45,937 nt of DNA, from assembly GCA_041749275.1 (NCBI GenBank), contig JBGTBQ010000452.1, positions 1-45,937 of the forward strand, read 5' to 3'. The notes under the pieces are model-generated. The model searched no databases. It had not been told where the DNA came from and saw only the letters and a list, made by a program, of their open reading frames with translations. This DNA comes from JBGTBQ01 sp041749275. Its GTDB lineage: Bacteria > Acidobacteriota > Blastocatellia > Pyrinomonadales > Pyrinomonadaceae. A program made the translations under genes and the position numbers. Positions 23,963 to 33,560 of the stretch are shown piece after piece. The first letter of the stretch is position 1. The number at the start of each line of letters is the position of its first letter.

Positions 23963-25570
23963 TCAACGACGGGAGCCGATTTTGTGAGCGAGGATTCTGA
24001 GGCCGCAAAAGAACAGGCCGCCGAAAGCGCCGATGATTGCTAGACCGAGCGGGAGCACGAAGAGCGAAGTCCGCAGCAGGATGAACGGGAACATCAGGAG
24101 CGACGCTCCGAGCGCGCCGTGGACGACGAGCGCGCGCGCCCAGCAGTTACCCGCGACCGACCAGCGGGAATCTCTCACCCTCAACTCCGAAAGCCCCGCT
24201 CCGAGCAACGCGCCGAAGAGACCGTCGCGCAGCGCGAGAGCGATGAGCTGAAGGGCGAAATCGTCGTAAGCAAATGGCGTCTGTGAAAGTCCGAGCCAGC
24301 GCGCGAGCAGTCCGACGCCGACGCTGAGAAGAGAAAAGAGAATAGCGCCCGCGACGGCGTAAGCGCCGACCTGTTTGAGTCCGGAAATGGTGTCGGAGCC
24401 TGCGCGTGCGGCGGCGGTTGTGCCTGTTCCCTGTCGCGCGGCGGCTTGTGTGCCTGAAACTCCCTGCACAGTGCCTTGAGATTCGACGACCGTCGGCACG
24501 AACTGCTGCGCGGGCCGTGCTTCCGTCAACGGTCGTGTATCGCGCGATGGAGGTCTCGTCGCGTCGGGGCGCGGAGAAGTCGCAGCCTGTGTGTTCTGCG
24601 TGGGTGGTGTGGAAACCCCTTGTTGTGTCTGTGTCGCGGGGCGGGCGGATGATGACTCGTCGAGCGGTCGCACCTCGGTCTCGAAACTCTGTGGTTCGAG
24701 GGCAGAGACGAACTCCGTGTAAAGCTCCTGCACGGACTGTTGGCGCGCATCGGGGTTCTTCGAGAGCGCGCGTTGGAGCACGTCGGAGAGTGCGCGGGGG
24801 ATGTCCGGGCGGACGGTGTGGAGCGGTGGCGGCGTTTCGGCGATGCGCTGGTGTATGAGCTGGCCTTGTGTCTGGGCATCGTAGGGCATCCTGCCACTGA
24901 GCATCTGATAGAGCATGGTGCCGAGCGCGTAGATGTCCGTGCGGCGGTCAATCGGCCCGCCGACCAACTGCTCCGGCGCCATGTAGGAGAGCGTCCCGGC
25001 GATGCGGCTCGCGTTGGCGGCGGAAGAGGAGGTGAGCACTTTGGCGATACCGAAGTCGAGGACTTTTGGATACGCGCGGCCTCGCCTGCCGAGATGTATG
25101 TTCGAGGGCTTGATGTCGCGGTGGACGACGCCCGCGTCGTGCGCCGCCTGAAGCGCGTCGGCGATTGAAGAGAGGAGCGTGGCCGTCTCGACGGGTGCGA
25201 GTGGGGCGCGCTCACGCAGTTCGTTTTCGAGTGTGCGCCCTTCGAGCCACTCCATGACGAGATAGGCGAAGTCGCCTTCCTCGCCCGTGTCCGTGACGGC
25301 GACGATGTTCGGGTGGACGAGCCGCCCGGCGGTCAGCGCCTCGCGCTGGAAAAGCTCGCGCGCGCCAGCTATTTCGGCTTCCGGGATGTCCGGCTTGAGA
25401 ATCTTGACGGCGACCGTGCGCTCAATCCGCGCATCGGTGGCGCGGTAGACGGCGCCGAAGCTGCCCGCGCCGGCAAACTCTTCCAGACGGTAGCGACCAC
25501 CGAAGACTTCGCCCGTGAGGCGATAGGGGTCGCGCCGGGGTGCTGAAGTTTTCGGGGGCTGCTGATCCAT
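23963..25570 (-). CDS. Membrane-anchored eukaryotic-type Ser/Thr protein kinase (PknB-like)
   Basis: 535 residues. The kinase domain (about 23-290) has the Gly loop GAGSFGAVY, VAVKILK with the ATP Lys, HRDIKPSN (catalytic loop), DFGIAK and APEQL; all catalytic residues are intact. A Pro/Thr/Gln-rich linker of about 130 residues leads to three or four C-terminal hydrophobic helices, with no PASTA repeats. The start is at ATG 25570 (MDQQPPK), immediately downstream of coaBC, with a 13-bp gap suggesting co-transcription. The unusual feature is the multi-helix C-terminal membrane part, which may form a sensor. Substrates are unknown. Confidence 0.92.
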   Translation of the reverse strand: MDQQPPKTSAPRRDPYRLTGEVFGGRYRLEEFAGAGSFGAVYRATDARIERTVAVKILKPDIPEAEIAGARELFQREALTAGRLVHPNIVAVTDTGEEGDFAYLVMEWLEGRTLENELRERAPLAPVETATLLSSIADALQAAHDAGVVHRDIKPSNIHLGRRGRAYPKVLDFGIAKVLTSSSAANASRIAGTLSYMAPEQLVGGPIDRRTDIYALGTMLYQMLSGRMPYDAQTQGQLIHQRIAETPPPLHTVRPDIPRALSDVLQRALSKNPDARQQSVQELYTEFVSALEPQSFETEVRPLDESSSARPATQTQQGVSTPPTQNTQAATSPRPDATRPPSRDTRPLTEARPAQQFVPTVVESQGTVQGVSGTQAAARQGTGTTAAARAGSDTISGLKQVGAYAVAGAILFSLLSVGVGLLARWLGLSQTPFAYDDFALQLIALALRDGLFGALLGAGLSELRVRDSRWSVAGNCWARALVVHGALGASLLMFPFILLRTSLFVLPLGLAIIGAFGGLFFCGLRILAHKIGSRR

Positions 25571-25583
25571 GTGTTGGGAGAAG

Positions 25584-26864
25584 CTATGACGGGTCTGCCG
25601 CATGGTCGCGGCGGAGACGGACGACGGCATCGAGGATGCAATGCGCCGTGTCGAGCTTAGACATGAGCGGAAGGCTTTCGGGCTGCTCGCGGTCGCGCGT
25701 GATGATGGTGACGGCGTTCGTCTCGGAATCGAAGCCCGCGTCCTCGCGCGTGATGTCGTTGGCGACGATGGCGTCGAGATGCTTGCGCTCAAGCTTCTGG
25801 CGCGCGTGCTCGATCACGTTATCGCTCTCGGCGGCGAAACCGACGACGAGCAGACCGTTCCGGCGCGGATGCGAAACCTCCTTCAGAATGTCCGGCGTTG
25901 GCACCAGCGAGAGAGTCAGCGCTGCGTCCGACTTTTTGATTTTGCTGTCAGCACGCCTCGCTGGTTTGTAATCGGCGACCGCCGCGGCGGCGATAAAGAT
26001 GCTTGCCTCGTCTACTTCTTTGAAGACGGCGGCGTGCATCTCTTCCGCCGACAGAGCGCGCACGACGCGGACGCCCGTGGGCGCCTCGGCGGTCGTCGAG
26101 CCGGCGACGACCGTCACCTCAGCGCCGCGTTCGCGGGCGGCCTCGGCCAGCGCGAAGCCCATCCGGCCCGACGAGCGGTTGGAGATGAAACGCACCGGGT
26201 CAATCTCCTCGCGCGTGGCGCCGGTCGTGATGAGGAGGCGCTCGCCCGCGAGGTCTGGCGCGCGGCGTCTCTCTCTCAGCACAAGAAACTCAAGCGCGGC
26301 GGAGACGATCATTTCGGGTTCACTCAACCTGCCGGGGCCGAAGGCGCCACAAGCCATCTCACCCGCATCCGGTTCGATGATTCGCACTCCATCCGCGCGC
26401 AGTCGCGCGAGGTTGCGGCGCGTGGATGGATGGTTCCACATCGTCGTGTTCATCGCCGGGGCGACGACGACCGGCGCGTTCGAGGCGAGATAGGTCGTCG
26501 AGAGAAAGTCGTCGGCGACGCCGTTGGCGAACTTGGCGATGATATTCGCGGTGGCGGGCGCGACGAGGAAGAGATCAACAGTCTGCGAGAAAGTGATGTG
26601 CGCGATGGGGTCTGGGTTGTCGGGAGCATAGTCGTCAACGACGACGTGCGCGCCGGACAAGGCGCGAAACGTAAGCGGCGTGATGAACTCGCAGGCTCGC
26701 TGCGTCATCCCGACGCGAACAGTACAGCCCGCGCGCTGGAGTCCGCGTAAAACCTCCGCGGCCTTGTAAGCGGCGATGCCGCCCGTCACGCCGAGCGCCA
26801 CGCGCTTGCCCTCGAAGCGCCGCGCGCCCTCTCTTGACGGGCCGTTTTTTTCATTAGTAGCCAT
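25584..26864 (-). CDS. coaBC: Bifunctional phosphopantothenoylcysteine decarboxylase / phosphopantothenate-cysteine ligase
   Basis: 426 residues. The N-terminal CoaC flavoprotein domain (ALGVTGGIAAYKAAE; active-site His in TMWNHPSTRRN) is followed by the CoaB ligase domain (ITTGATREEIDPVRFISNRSSGRMG; the Lys in KIKKSDAAL). Together they convert 4'-phosphopantothenate to 4'-phosphopantetheine in coenzyme A synthesis. The start at ATG 26864 begins 18 residues before the conserved domain; longer frames are not supported. The gene is just upstream of the Ser/Thr kinase. Confidence 0.95.
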   Translation of the reverse strand: MATNEKNGPSREGARRFEGKRVALGVTGGIAAYKAAEVLRGLQRAGCTVRVGMTQRACEFITPLTFRALSGAHVVVDDYAPDNPDPIAHITFSQTVDLFLVAPATANIIAKFANGVADDFLSTTYLASNAPVVVAPAMNTTMWNHPSTRRNLARLRADGVRIIEPDAGEMACGAFGPGRLSEPEMIVSAALEFLVLRERRRAPDLAGERLLITTGATREEIDPVRFISNRSSGRMGFALAEAARERGAEVTVVAGSTTAEAPTGVRVVRALSAEEMHAAVFKEVDEASIFIAAAAVADYKPARRADSKIKKSDAALTLSLVPTPDILKEVSHPRRNGLLVVGFAAESDNVIEHARQKLERKHLDAIVANDITREDAGFDSETNAVTIITRDREQPESLPLMSKLDTAHCILDAVVRLRRDHAADPS

Positions 26865-27103
26865 CGAAGAGTTTTCCGCCTGTGGCGCGAATTTAGCACC
26901 GCCTTCATCGAGGGCGCAACGCCGAGATGTTTTAGTGTGGATTAAGCTATAGCGGCGGCGGGGCCGTGCCCGGAATAGTAACGAGGAAGGTTTGGGATTG
27001 CGGAGGGTGAGGGGATGGCTCACCCCATGTCGAATACTTGTGATAACATTTCATGCAACTTAACTCGACGTAATCCAGAACGGCCCATAGTGCGCCGCGG
27101 GAA

Positions 27104-27709
27104 GTGTCCGAGGTGAAAAAGGTGTCAAGGGAGAAAGATAGCCGGTTCGGACATGTCATCCTTGCGCTGGCATTGTGCCTGCTCTGCTCCGTCTATGTTG
27201 CCGCGCAAAGCTCGCGCACGGCGCAGCGCGAGGACGCCGAGTTCGGCCCCATTGTGCGGGCCTACCTCGGTTATTTACGAGCGCAGCAGGAGGTCGTGGA
27301 CGACCGCGTGAGCCGGCGCGAGATAGACCGTCGTTATTATCTGCATAACTCGAACCGCATCCGCGCGCTCCGTCAGGTCGCCGTCCGCATCGCGCGTGAG
27401 AATGAAAACGACTACCTGCCTGAACTCGAAGCCGTTTCGCTCGACGAGTTCGAGCAACTCTTCGAGGAGCCGCTGCCGGAGCCATCGGCCCTGCTCGTCG
27501 GCGAGACGTTTCGTTACCAGTTCAGATTTGTCGAGGCGGTGACCGTGCAGCGGGAAAAGTTTTATGTCTTCGCCCGGCTCGATCCTTACGAGCAGGCGGA
27601 GTTGCGAAAGCAGAGCGAGAAGAAGGCGAAGACGGCGCCGCAAACGGAGACCGTGTCGCCTCCGGTCAGCGACTCCGCCACGCGCCCGCGCCGCGCCAAC
27701 TCGCCTTGA
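27104..27709 (+). CDS. Secreted or membrane-anchored hypothetical protein
   Basis: 201 residues. A basic N-terminus (SEVKKVSREKDSRFG) is followed by a hydrophobic segment (HVILALALCLLCSVYVAAQ) that reads as a signal peptide or anchor ending near AAQ. The mature part is charged and partly helical (YLGYLRAQQEV, DRRYYLHNSNRIRALRQVAVR), and the C-terminus is Pro/Lys-rich. No domain recognised. The start is GTG 27104 or GTG 27113; GGGAAG lies about 8 bp before the latter. It probably acts in the envelope. The 239-bp gap before it contains only a small hairpin (27005-27011 with 27019-27025). Confidence 0.7.
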   Translation: MSEVKKVSREKDSRFGHVILALALCLLCSVYVAAQSSRTAQREDAEFGPIVRAYLGYLRAQQEVVDDRVSRREIDRRYYLHNSNRIRALRQVAVRIARENENDYLPELEAVSLDEFEQLFEEPLPEPSALLVGETFRYQFRFVEAVTVQREKFYVFARLDPYEQAELRKQSEKKAKTAPQTETVSPPVSDSATRPRRANSP

Positions 27710-27798
27710 GGAACAAAGCGTGGATAAGATGTGTAGGGGCGTCACCGGACGATAAGCCACCTCTCACACGTTCGCATCTATCGCTCTCATGGAAACAG

Positions 27799-28140
27799 AT
27801 GCACCAGCCGACCTTCTTCGATAAAAATCAGAGTGCCGACTCTCCGGACGCGGAGCGTCTCGTGCTGTACGCTCTCGGCGACTTTCAGGCGCGCGGCAAA
27901 GTCCTCGCCGAGCGCGACCTGCCGCTGGATCGCCTGCGTGGTGCGTTGCGTCGCGCCGCCGAAACCTTCGACACACCGGAACTCGACGACGAGCGTGCGG
28001 TGGCGGCCTTCAACGCGCTCGGAGCAAAGGTACGGCGCGTTCCCGCTTTCTTTGCCAAACACCCGTACCGCGTCATCGTCCCGCAAGACCTTGCAAGCCG
28101 CGCGAGCGAGTTCTGGAATGAGTCGAAAAAGTCTACGTAG
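27799..28140 (+). CDS. Hypothetical protein
   Basis: 113 residues from ATG 27799. Mostly helical-looking and charged (ERLVLYALGDFQARGKVL, LDRLRGALRRAAETF, DDERAVAAFNALGAKVRRV), ending in a short conserved-looking FAKHPYRVIVP patch. No TM segment or signal. Codon use and composition are like the neighbouring genes, so it is likely real, but I recognise no family. It lies 89 bp after the secreted hypothetical gene. Confidence 0.55.
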   Translation: MHQPTFFDKNQSADSPDAERLVLYALGDFQARGKVLAERDLPLDRLRGALRRAAETFDTPELDDERAVAAFNALGAKVRRVPAFFAKHPYRVIVPQDLASRASEFWNESKKST

Positions 28141-28224
28141 AAGAAAGTAAGCATGCATTGCGGCTGCCCGTACCCTCTGTTACTATACGCTGCGGAATCC
28201 ACGGTTTTCGATCTCCAACAACCG

Positions 28225-28246
28225 GCCCCTGGCAACAGGCAGGGGC
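28225..28246. terminator. Small GC-rich hairpin
   Basis: GCCCCTG (28225-28231) pairs with CAGGGGC (28240-28246) across an 8-nt loop, followed by TTGTGTGATTT. It lies 85 bp after the hypothetical gene and may be a weak terminator. Confidence 0.4.
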
Positions 28247-28283
28247 TTGTGTGATTTATGGGCACGAATAAGAGCCGTCGTAA

Positions 28284-28424
28284 ATGTATTGGGAGCGTGG
28301 GCGCGGCGGCCTCGCCGCCATTGACCGCGAAGGCAATTTCACCATGCCTTTCAACAGTGCCGGCATGTATCGCGGTTTTACCGGCCCAGAAGGCAAGCCG
28401 AACGTAAAGGTTTACAAGGAATAA
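28284..28424 (+). pseudogene. C-terminal remnant of isoaspartyl peptidase/L-asparaginase (Ntn hydrolase)
   Basis: A 46-codon frame ending at TAA 28422-28424. It reads GGLAAIDREGNFTMPFNSAG followed by MYRGF and ends with VKVYKE. This matches from memory the C-terminus of the plant-type asparaginase/isoaspartyl peptidase beta subunit (GGLIAVD..GN..MPFN...MYRG). An in-frame stop at 28281-28283 precedes it and no upstream part is found in the 140 bp before it, so nearly all of the gene (about 300 residues expected) is lost. The frame is free of stops, so the decay may be recent or by deletion. Confidence 0.7.
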
Positions 28425-28816
28425 GCAGGGAAGCCGAAGAGTATGGGTCGGGAGTGCGGAGCGAAGCCCCATGTGGAGCTAAAACGCGGCTGCCACTAAC
28501 CACTTCGAATATGGGCCGGAAAACCGCGCGGCGCGGCATCCCGGCTGCCGTTAAAGTGTTGAAAAATGATTGAATTCATGGAAATGTTTATTGACACGGG
28601 GTTCCGTTTCGTGTAAAAAAGCGGGGTCTTTCGAAGCCCAAGTGGCTCTCATCCACCAGCATTTTTAATGGGATGTTCCGCGCGGGGTTCTTGATTTCTG
28701 AGACGGGTTGGCGAGATAAGTACATAAACAATCGTCTCCTGCGAGTCCATTCGGAGAGGACTTGCGGCGCGCTCTCTCAAAAATTTCGACAGTTTCACCT
28801 ACGGGAGGAGATCGTA
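28425..28816. other. Gene-free stretch upstream of the FecR-domain gene
   Basis: 392 bp with no convincing coding frame. It contains a candidate promoter (28591-28619) and the GGGAGGAG ribosome site (28803-28810), 6 bp before the FecR-domain start. If the promoter is right, the mRNA leader is about 190 nt, long enough for leader regulation, but I see no known riboswitch pattern. Confidence 0.5.
28591..28619 (+). promoter_or_regulatory. Putative sigma70 promoter for the FecR-domain gene
   Basis: TTGACA (28591-28596, exact consensus), 17-bp spacer, TAAAAA (28614-28619, imperfect -10), in a locally AT-richer zone. It is about 190 bp upstream of the start codon. Confidence 0.5.
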
Positions 28817-29527
28817 ATGTTCAGCAGAACTTGGAGCCGGACGCCCTTAACGCTGGCCCTGGCGCTCGCCATCTTGAGTATGTACTCGATGGTCGCGTTG
28901 GCCGCGCCTCAGCAGGGGACGACGGGAGATTTGTCCGTAGTCGGTGAAGTCACCGTCAACGGCACGAGCGCCATTTCCGGCGCGACAGTTTTTTCAGACA
29001 GCACCATCATGACGGGGGAGAAATCGAGCGCCGTCGTCAGTCTCGGCAAACTCGGTCGCGTCGAGTTGCTTCCTAATACGAGCCTCAAGCTCACTTTCAC
29101 CGACGCGGGCGTGTCAGGCATGCTCGATGCCGGTCGCGTTCGTGTCTCGAGTTCTTCCGGCATCGGTGCGAGCATCACCACCAAGGACGGCACGGCGGTC
29201 GCCGACAATGCCCAACCGAACGTTTTCATGGTTGACGTGGAGTGCGGCAACACGCTCGTCTCCACGCAATCGGGTCGCGTTGAGTTGCGCGCCGGCAGCG
29301 ACGTGAAGCAGATTGCGGCGGGTAATCAGGACTCGGCGGGTCAAGCCACACCGGGCACGCGTTGCACCCGTTTCTCGCAGCCTGACATGCGCGGTCTCGG
29401 CGGCGGCGCTCTGGCGGCATTGCTTCTCGCGGCGGGCGGCGCCATCGCGGCGGCCATCTTTGCCGCTTCGAGCGACGAGGACTTCAACTTCGGCGGCAAC
29501 CCGATTGTCATCAGCCCGAGCCGTTAA
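28817..29527 (+). CDS. FecR-domain secreted protein
   Basis: 236 residues. A signal peptide (MFSRTWSRTPLTLALALAIL to about ALAAPQQ) precedes a beta-rich FecR-like domain: GEVTVNGTSAISGATVFSD, TGEKSSAVVSLGKLGRVELL, GMLDAGRVRVSS. A Gly/Ala-rich hydrophobic segment (about 196-215) near the C-terminus may anchor it, followed by an acidic tail. Canonical FecR transmits siderophore signals to a sigma factor; here no sigma or TonB gene is adjacent, so that role is not implied. Two Cys (in DVECGN and GTRCTR) could form a disulfide. GGGAGGAG 6 bp before ATG 28817 is an excellent ribosome site, suggesting strong expression. Confidence 0.82.
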   Translation: MFSRTWSRTPLTLALALAILSMYSMVALAAPQQGTTGDLSVVGEVTVNGTSAISGATVFSDSTIMTGEKSSAVVSLGKLGRVELLPNTSLKLTFTDAGVSGMLDAGRVRVSSSSGIGASITTKDGTAVADNAQPNVFMVDVECGNTLVSTQSGRVELRAGSDVKQIAAGNQDSAGQATPGTRCTRFSQPDMRGLGGGALAALLLAAGGAIAAAIFAASSDEDFNFGGNPIVISPSR

Positions 29528-29595
29528 GTTCTTACCGGCGGGGTTCGTTTCGTGCGAATCCTTCACGCACGGAAATTGTGGTTGAGCTATATCCT

Positions 29596-29639
29596 TTGCG
29601 GGCCACGCGCTTCAAGCTACGCGTGGCCCGCAAGCTTTT
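29596..29639 (+). terminator. Rho-independent terminator after the FecR-domain gene
   Basis: A 14-bp perfect stem (29596-29609 with 29620-29633), 10-nt loop, then GCTTTTG. It lies about 70 bp after the stop and 46 bp before ugd. Confidence 0.7.
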
Positions 29640-29684
29640 GTCTGACATCATTCACACGGTTTTTGAAAGGCTTGTTCAAACGAA

Positions 29685-30983
29685 ATGCACATCGCGGTTA
29701 TCGGGACGGGCTACGTTGGTCTGGTCACGGGGGCATGTTTTGCGGAATTCGGAGTCAATGTTACTTGCGTTGATGTAGACGCCGAAAAGATAGACCAGCT
29801 TTCACAAGGGCAAATTCCCATCTACGAGCCGGGCCTCGACCAACTGGTCTCACGGAACGCGCAGGCCGGGCGGCTCAACTTCACCACCGACATCCAAAGC
29901 GCGGTCGAGCAGGCTTTGGTCATCTTCCTCGCCGTCGGCACCCCTCCGCGTGAGGATGGCGCGGCTGACCTCTCGTTTATCGAGGCGGCGGCGCGTTCGG
30001 TCGCCCTCCACATGAACGGCTACAAGGTGATCGTCACCAAGTCAACCGTCCCCGTCGGAACGGGCGAGCATCTGCGCCGCCTCATCCGCGAGCATCAGAC
30101 CGGGAAGTACAATTTCGGAGTGGTCTCAAACCCTGAGTTTTTGCGCGAGGGCGCGGCAATCAGCGACTTCATGCGCCCGGACCGGGTCGTGATCGGAAGC
30201 CGCGACGAAGAAGCCGTCGCCATCATGCGCGACCTCTATCGCCCGCTCTATCTGATTGACACGCCGGTCGTCATCACTTCGCTGGAAGCGGCGGAACTGA
30301 CGAAATACGCCGCCAACGCCTTTCTCGCCACGAAGATTTCCTTTATCAACGAGATCGCCAACCTCTGCGACCGCATCGGCTGCGACGTGCACGACGTGGC
30401 ACGCGCCATCGGTATGGACAACCGCATCGGCAAAAAGTTTCTCCATCCCGGCCCCGGCTACGGCGGCTCGTGTTTCCCGAAGGACACAACGGCGCTCCTG
30501 TCGGTCGCACGCAACTACAACACCGAGACGCGTATCATCGAGGCGGTCGTCGAAGTCAACCGTCGGCAGCGGGAGGTGATGGTCGAGAAGATCGAGCGGC
30601 TGGTGGGAGAACTCAAAGAGAAAAGAATCGCGGTGCTCGGACTTTCTTTCAAGCCGGAGACGGACGACATGCGCGACGCGCCCGCCGTGGAGATCATCCG
30701 CGCGCTCGTTCAGCGCGGCGCGACCGTCAGAGCTTACGACCCGGTGGCGATTCGTCAGGCCAAGAAATTCCTGCCCGGCATCGAATATGCGGAAGACGAG
30801 TACGGCGCGGTCGAAGGGGCGGACGCTTTAGTATTTATGACGGAGTGGAACCAGTTTCGCGCGCTCGACATGAAGCGCGTGCGCGAGTTGATGCGCTCGC
30901 CGAAGGTGGCCGACCTGCGGAACATCTACGAGCCGGGGGCAATGCGCGAACTCGGTTTCGATTACGTTGGCGTAGGTAGATAA
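29685..30983 (+). CDS. ugd: UDP-glucose 6-dehydrogenase
   Basis: 432 residues. NAD-binding Rossmann motif GTGYVGLVTG at the N-terminus; conserved STVPVGTG, NPEFLREG and the catalytic Cys263 in GYGGSCFPKD; then the C-terminal UDP-binding domain with GLSFKPETDDMRDAP. It oxidises UDP-glucose to UDP-glucuronate with two NAD+, a precursor for capsule, exopolysaccharide or LPS sugars. The downstream epimerase is on the same strand with a 77-bp gap, a typical surface-polysaccharide pairing. The start is ATG 29685; Shine-Dalgarno is weak. Confidence 0.95.
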   Translation: MHIAVIGTGYVGLVTGACFAEFGVNVTCVDVDAEKIDQLSQGQIPIYEPGLDQLVSRNAQAGRLNFTTDIQSAVEQALVIFLAVGTPPREDGAADLSFIEAAARSVALHMNGYKVIVTKSTVPVGTGEHLRRLIREHQTGKYNFGVVSNPEFLREGAAISDFMRPDRVVIGSRDEEAVAIMRDLYRPLYLIDTPVVITSLEAAELTKYAANAFLATKISFINEIANLCDRIGCDVHDVARAIGMDNRIGKKFLHPGPGYGGSCFPKDTTALLSVARNYNTETRIIEAVVEVNRRQREVMVEKIERLVGELKEKRIAVLGLSFKPETDDMRDAPAVEIIRALVQRGATVRAYDPVAIRQAKKFLPGIEYAEDEYGAVEGADALVFMTEWNQFRALDMKRVRELMRSPKVADLRNIYEPGAMRELGFDYVGVGR

Positions 30984-31060
30984 AACAACAAGAAGAGTGA
31001 TAAGAAACAGTTGCTCTTCCATCACACATTACACATCATTCGGCATTCATCACTTTTCAA

Positions 31061-32029
31061 ATGAGTCTTACAGGGATCGTACTGGTCACGGGCGGCGCCG
31101 GGTTCGTCGGGTCGCACATCGCGGCGGGACTCGCCGCAAGCGGGGCGCGAGTGCGTCTCATTGACGACCTCTCGACGGGACACCTCGAAAACGTTGAGGA
31201 GATCGGCGGTGACATTGATTTCGTCCGCGGCAGCCTGAATGATGCGGATGAACTTGCCCGCGCGCTCGAAGGCGTCGAACTCGTCTTCCACGAGGCAGCG
31301 ATTCCCTCGGTGCCGCGCTCCGTCGAAAAGCCTCTGGAAGCGCACCGCGCGTGCGCCGAGGCGACCATCTCTTTGCTTGCGGCGGCGCGGGCGGCGGGCG
31401 TGCGCCGTCTCGTCTATGCGGCGTCGAGTTCCGCCTACGGCGACCAGCCGACGCTGCCGAAAGTCGAAGACATGGCGCCGCAGCCGCTCTCACCTTACGC
31501 GGCGGCGAAACTGGCCGGTGAGTTCTACTGTCAGGTGTGGGCGCGCACCTACGGTTTCGAAACCGTCTGCCTGCGCTACTTCAACGTCTTCGGGCCGCGA
31601 CAAGACCCCAGCTCGCAGTATTCGGGTGTCATCTCGCGCTTCATTTCGGCGCTGATGACCGGCGAGCGACCCGTCATCTACGGCGACGGTGAGCAGTCGC
31701 GCGACTTCACCTACGTGTCGAACGTGGTGAATGGGAACCTGCGTGCAGCCGAGGCGCCGGGCTGCTCCGAGCAGGTCATCAACGTAGCTAACGGCGAGCG
31801 GACGACGCTCAACCAACTCCTCGATACGCTGAAGCGGATTACCGGGAAGACGGAAGTTGAGGCGGAGCATCGCGCATCGCGCGTGGGCGACGTGCGCGAT
31901 AGTCTCGCGGACATTACGCGCGCGCGGGAGCTGTTAGGTTATGAGCCACAGGTGGGATTGGAAGAAGGCTTACTGAAGACCATCGAGTGGTGGAAGCAGA
32001 GCCGGTTCGCAAGTGCATCGAAGGGCTGA
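31061..32029 (+). CDS. NAD-dependent sugar-nucleotide epimerase (UDP-glucose/UDP-GlcNAc 4-epimerase type)
   Basis: 322 residues of the extended SDR family: GGAGFVGSHIA (NAD-binding), DDLSTG, the Ser/Tyr/Lys active site in AASSSAYGD and SPYAAAKLAGE, and RYFNVFGPRQDPSSQYSGVI, which resembles WbpP-type UDP-GlcNAc/GlcNAcA 4-epimerases. Together with the upstream ugd it probably supplies nucleotide sugars for a surface polysaccharide. A UDP-glucuronate epimerase is also possible because of the neighbour; substrate cannot be fixed from sequence alone. The start is ATG 31061. Confidence 0.88.
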   Translation: MSLTGIVLVTGGAGFVGSHIAAGLAASGARVRLIDDLSTGHLENVEEIGGDIDFVRGSLNDADELARALEGVELVFHEAAIPSVPRSVEKPLEAHRACAEATISLLAAARAAGVRRLVYAASSSAYGDQPTLPKVEDMAPQPLSPYAAAKLAGEFYCQVWARTYGFETVCLRYFNVFGPRQDPSSQYSGVISRFISALMTGERPVIYGDGEQSRDFTYVSNVVNGNLRAAEAPGCSEQVINVANGERTTLNQLLDTLKRITGKTEVEAEHRASRVGDVRDSLADITRARELLGYEPQVGLEEGLLKTIEWWKQSRFASASKG

Positions 32030-32091
32030 CTCACACAAGTTTCATAAGCATCGTTAGTGCGGTTTGCGAATGAGTAGACGGATGGCGGCCT

Positions 32092-32166
32092 GTCAGAACC
32101 GCCTGCGGTAGCGGGCGGTCTGGTGTGCAAGCGTACAGACCGCCCGCTACCGCAGGCGGTTCTGAC
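32092..32166. repeat. 30-bp perfect inverted repeat hairpin
   Basis: Arms 32092-32121 and 32137-32166 are exact reverse complements around a 15-nt loop. Each arm contains the GCCTGCGGTAGCGGGCGG word. It lies between the convergent epimerase and mtnA genes. No T-run follows. The perfect arms suggest a recent or maintained element (MITE/REP-like) that also may stop transcription from both sides. Confidence 0.9.
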
Positions 32167-32201
32167 TCGGACACGCAATGGTAAGAGGTCTAAACAATAT
32201 G

Positions 32202-33248
<1,047 letters not shown>

Positions 33249-33560
33249 GACGGAACAATCTCCTCTATAGATTTGTAGGAGCGGGAAGGAGCCGTTACTA
33301 ACCCGGCGGTCTTCACGCTCAAGTTTGAAAGTGTGTATCTTACGTGTGCGGCGAACGATGGGCAAAGCGGGCGGGAAGAATTTCGACGGGAAGGCGCAAC
33401 GCGAAGGATTTTTTGAATCGGCGGGTGGTATTTAACCCATGTTGAGCGAACGTTTTAGCGGATGCTATACTCCATCCTAAAGTTGAGCATGACGAGTTCG
33501 TTACAGTGCGCCTCCGCTGAATTTCGGTGATGCGCTACTGACTTCAGGCTTCTGACAGCT
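33249..33560. other. Divergent intergenic region mtnA/gatB
   Basis: 312 bp between divergently transcribed genes. It must hold promoters for both, but no strong -35/-10 pair stands out. The only clear signal is the GAGGAGA ribosome site of mtnA (33259-33265). No coding frame with protein-like content was found. Confidence 0.4.

Noticed and set aside
28817..29527. TonB/ECF sigma siderophore regulator pair
   Set aside because: The FecR-like domain is present, but there is no sigma factor or TonB-dependent receptor nearby.
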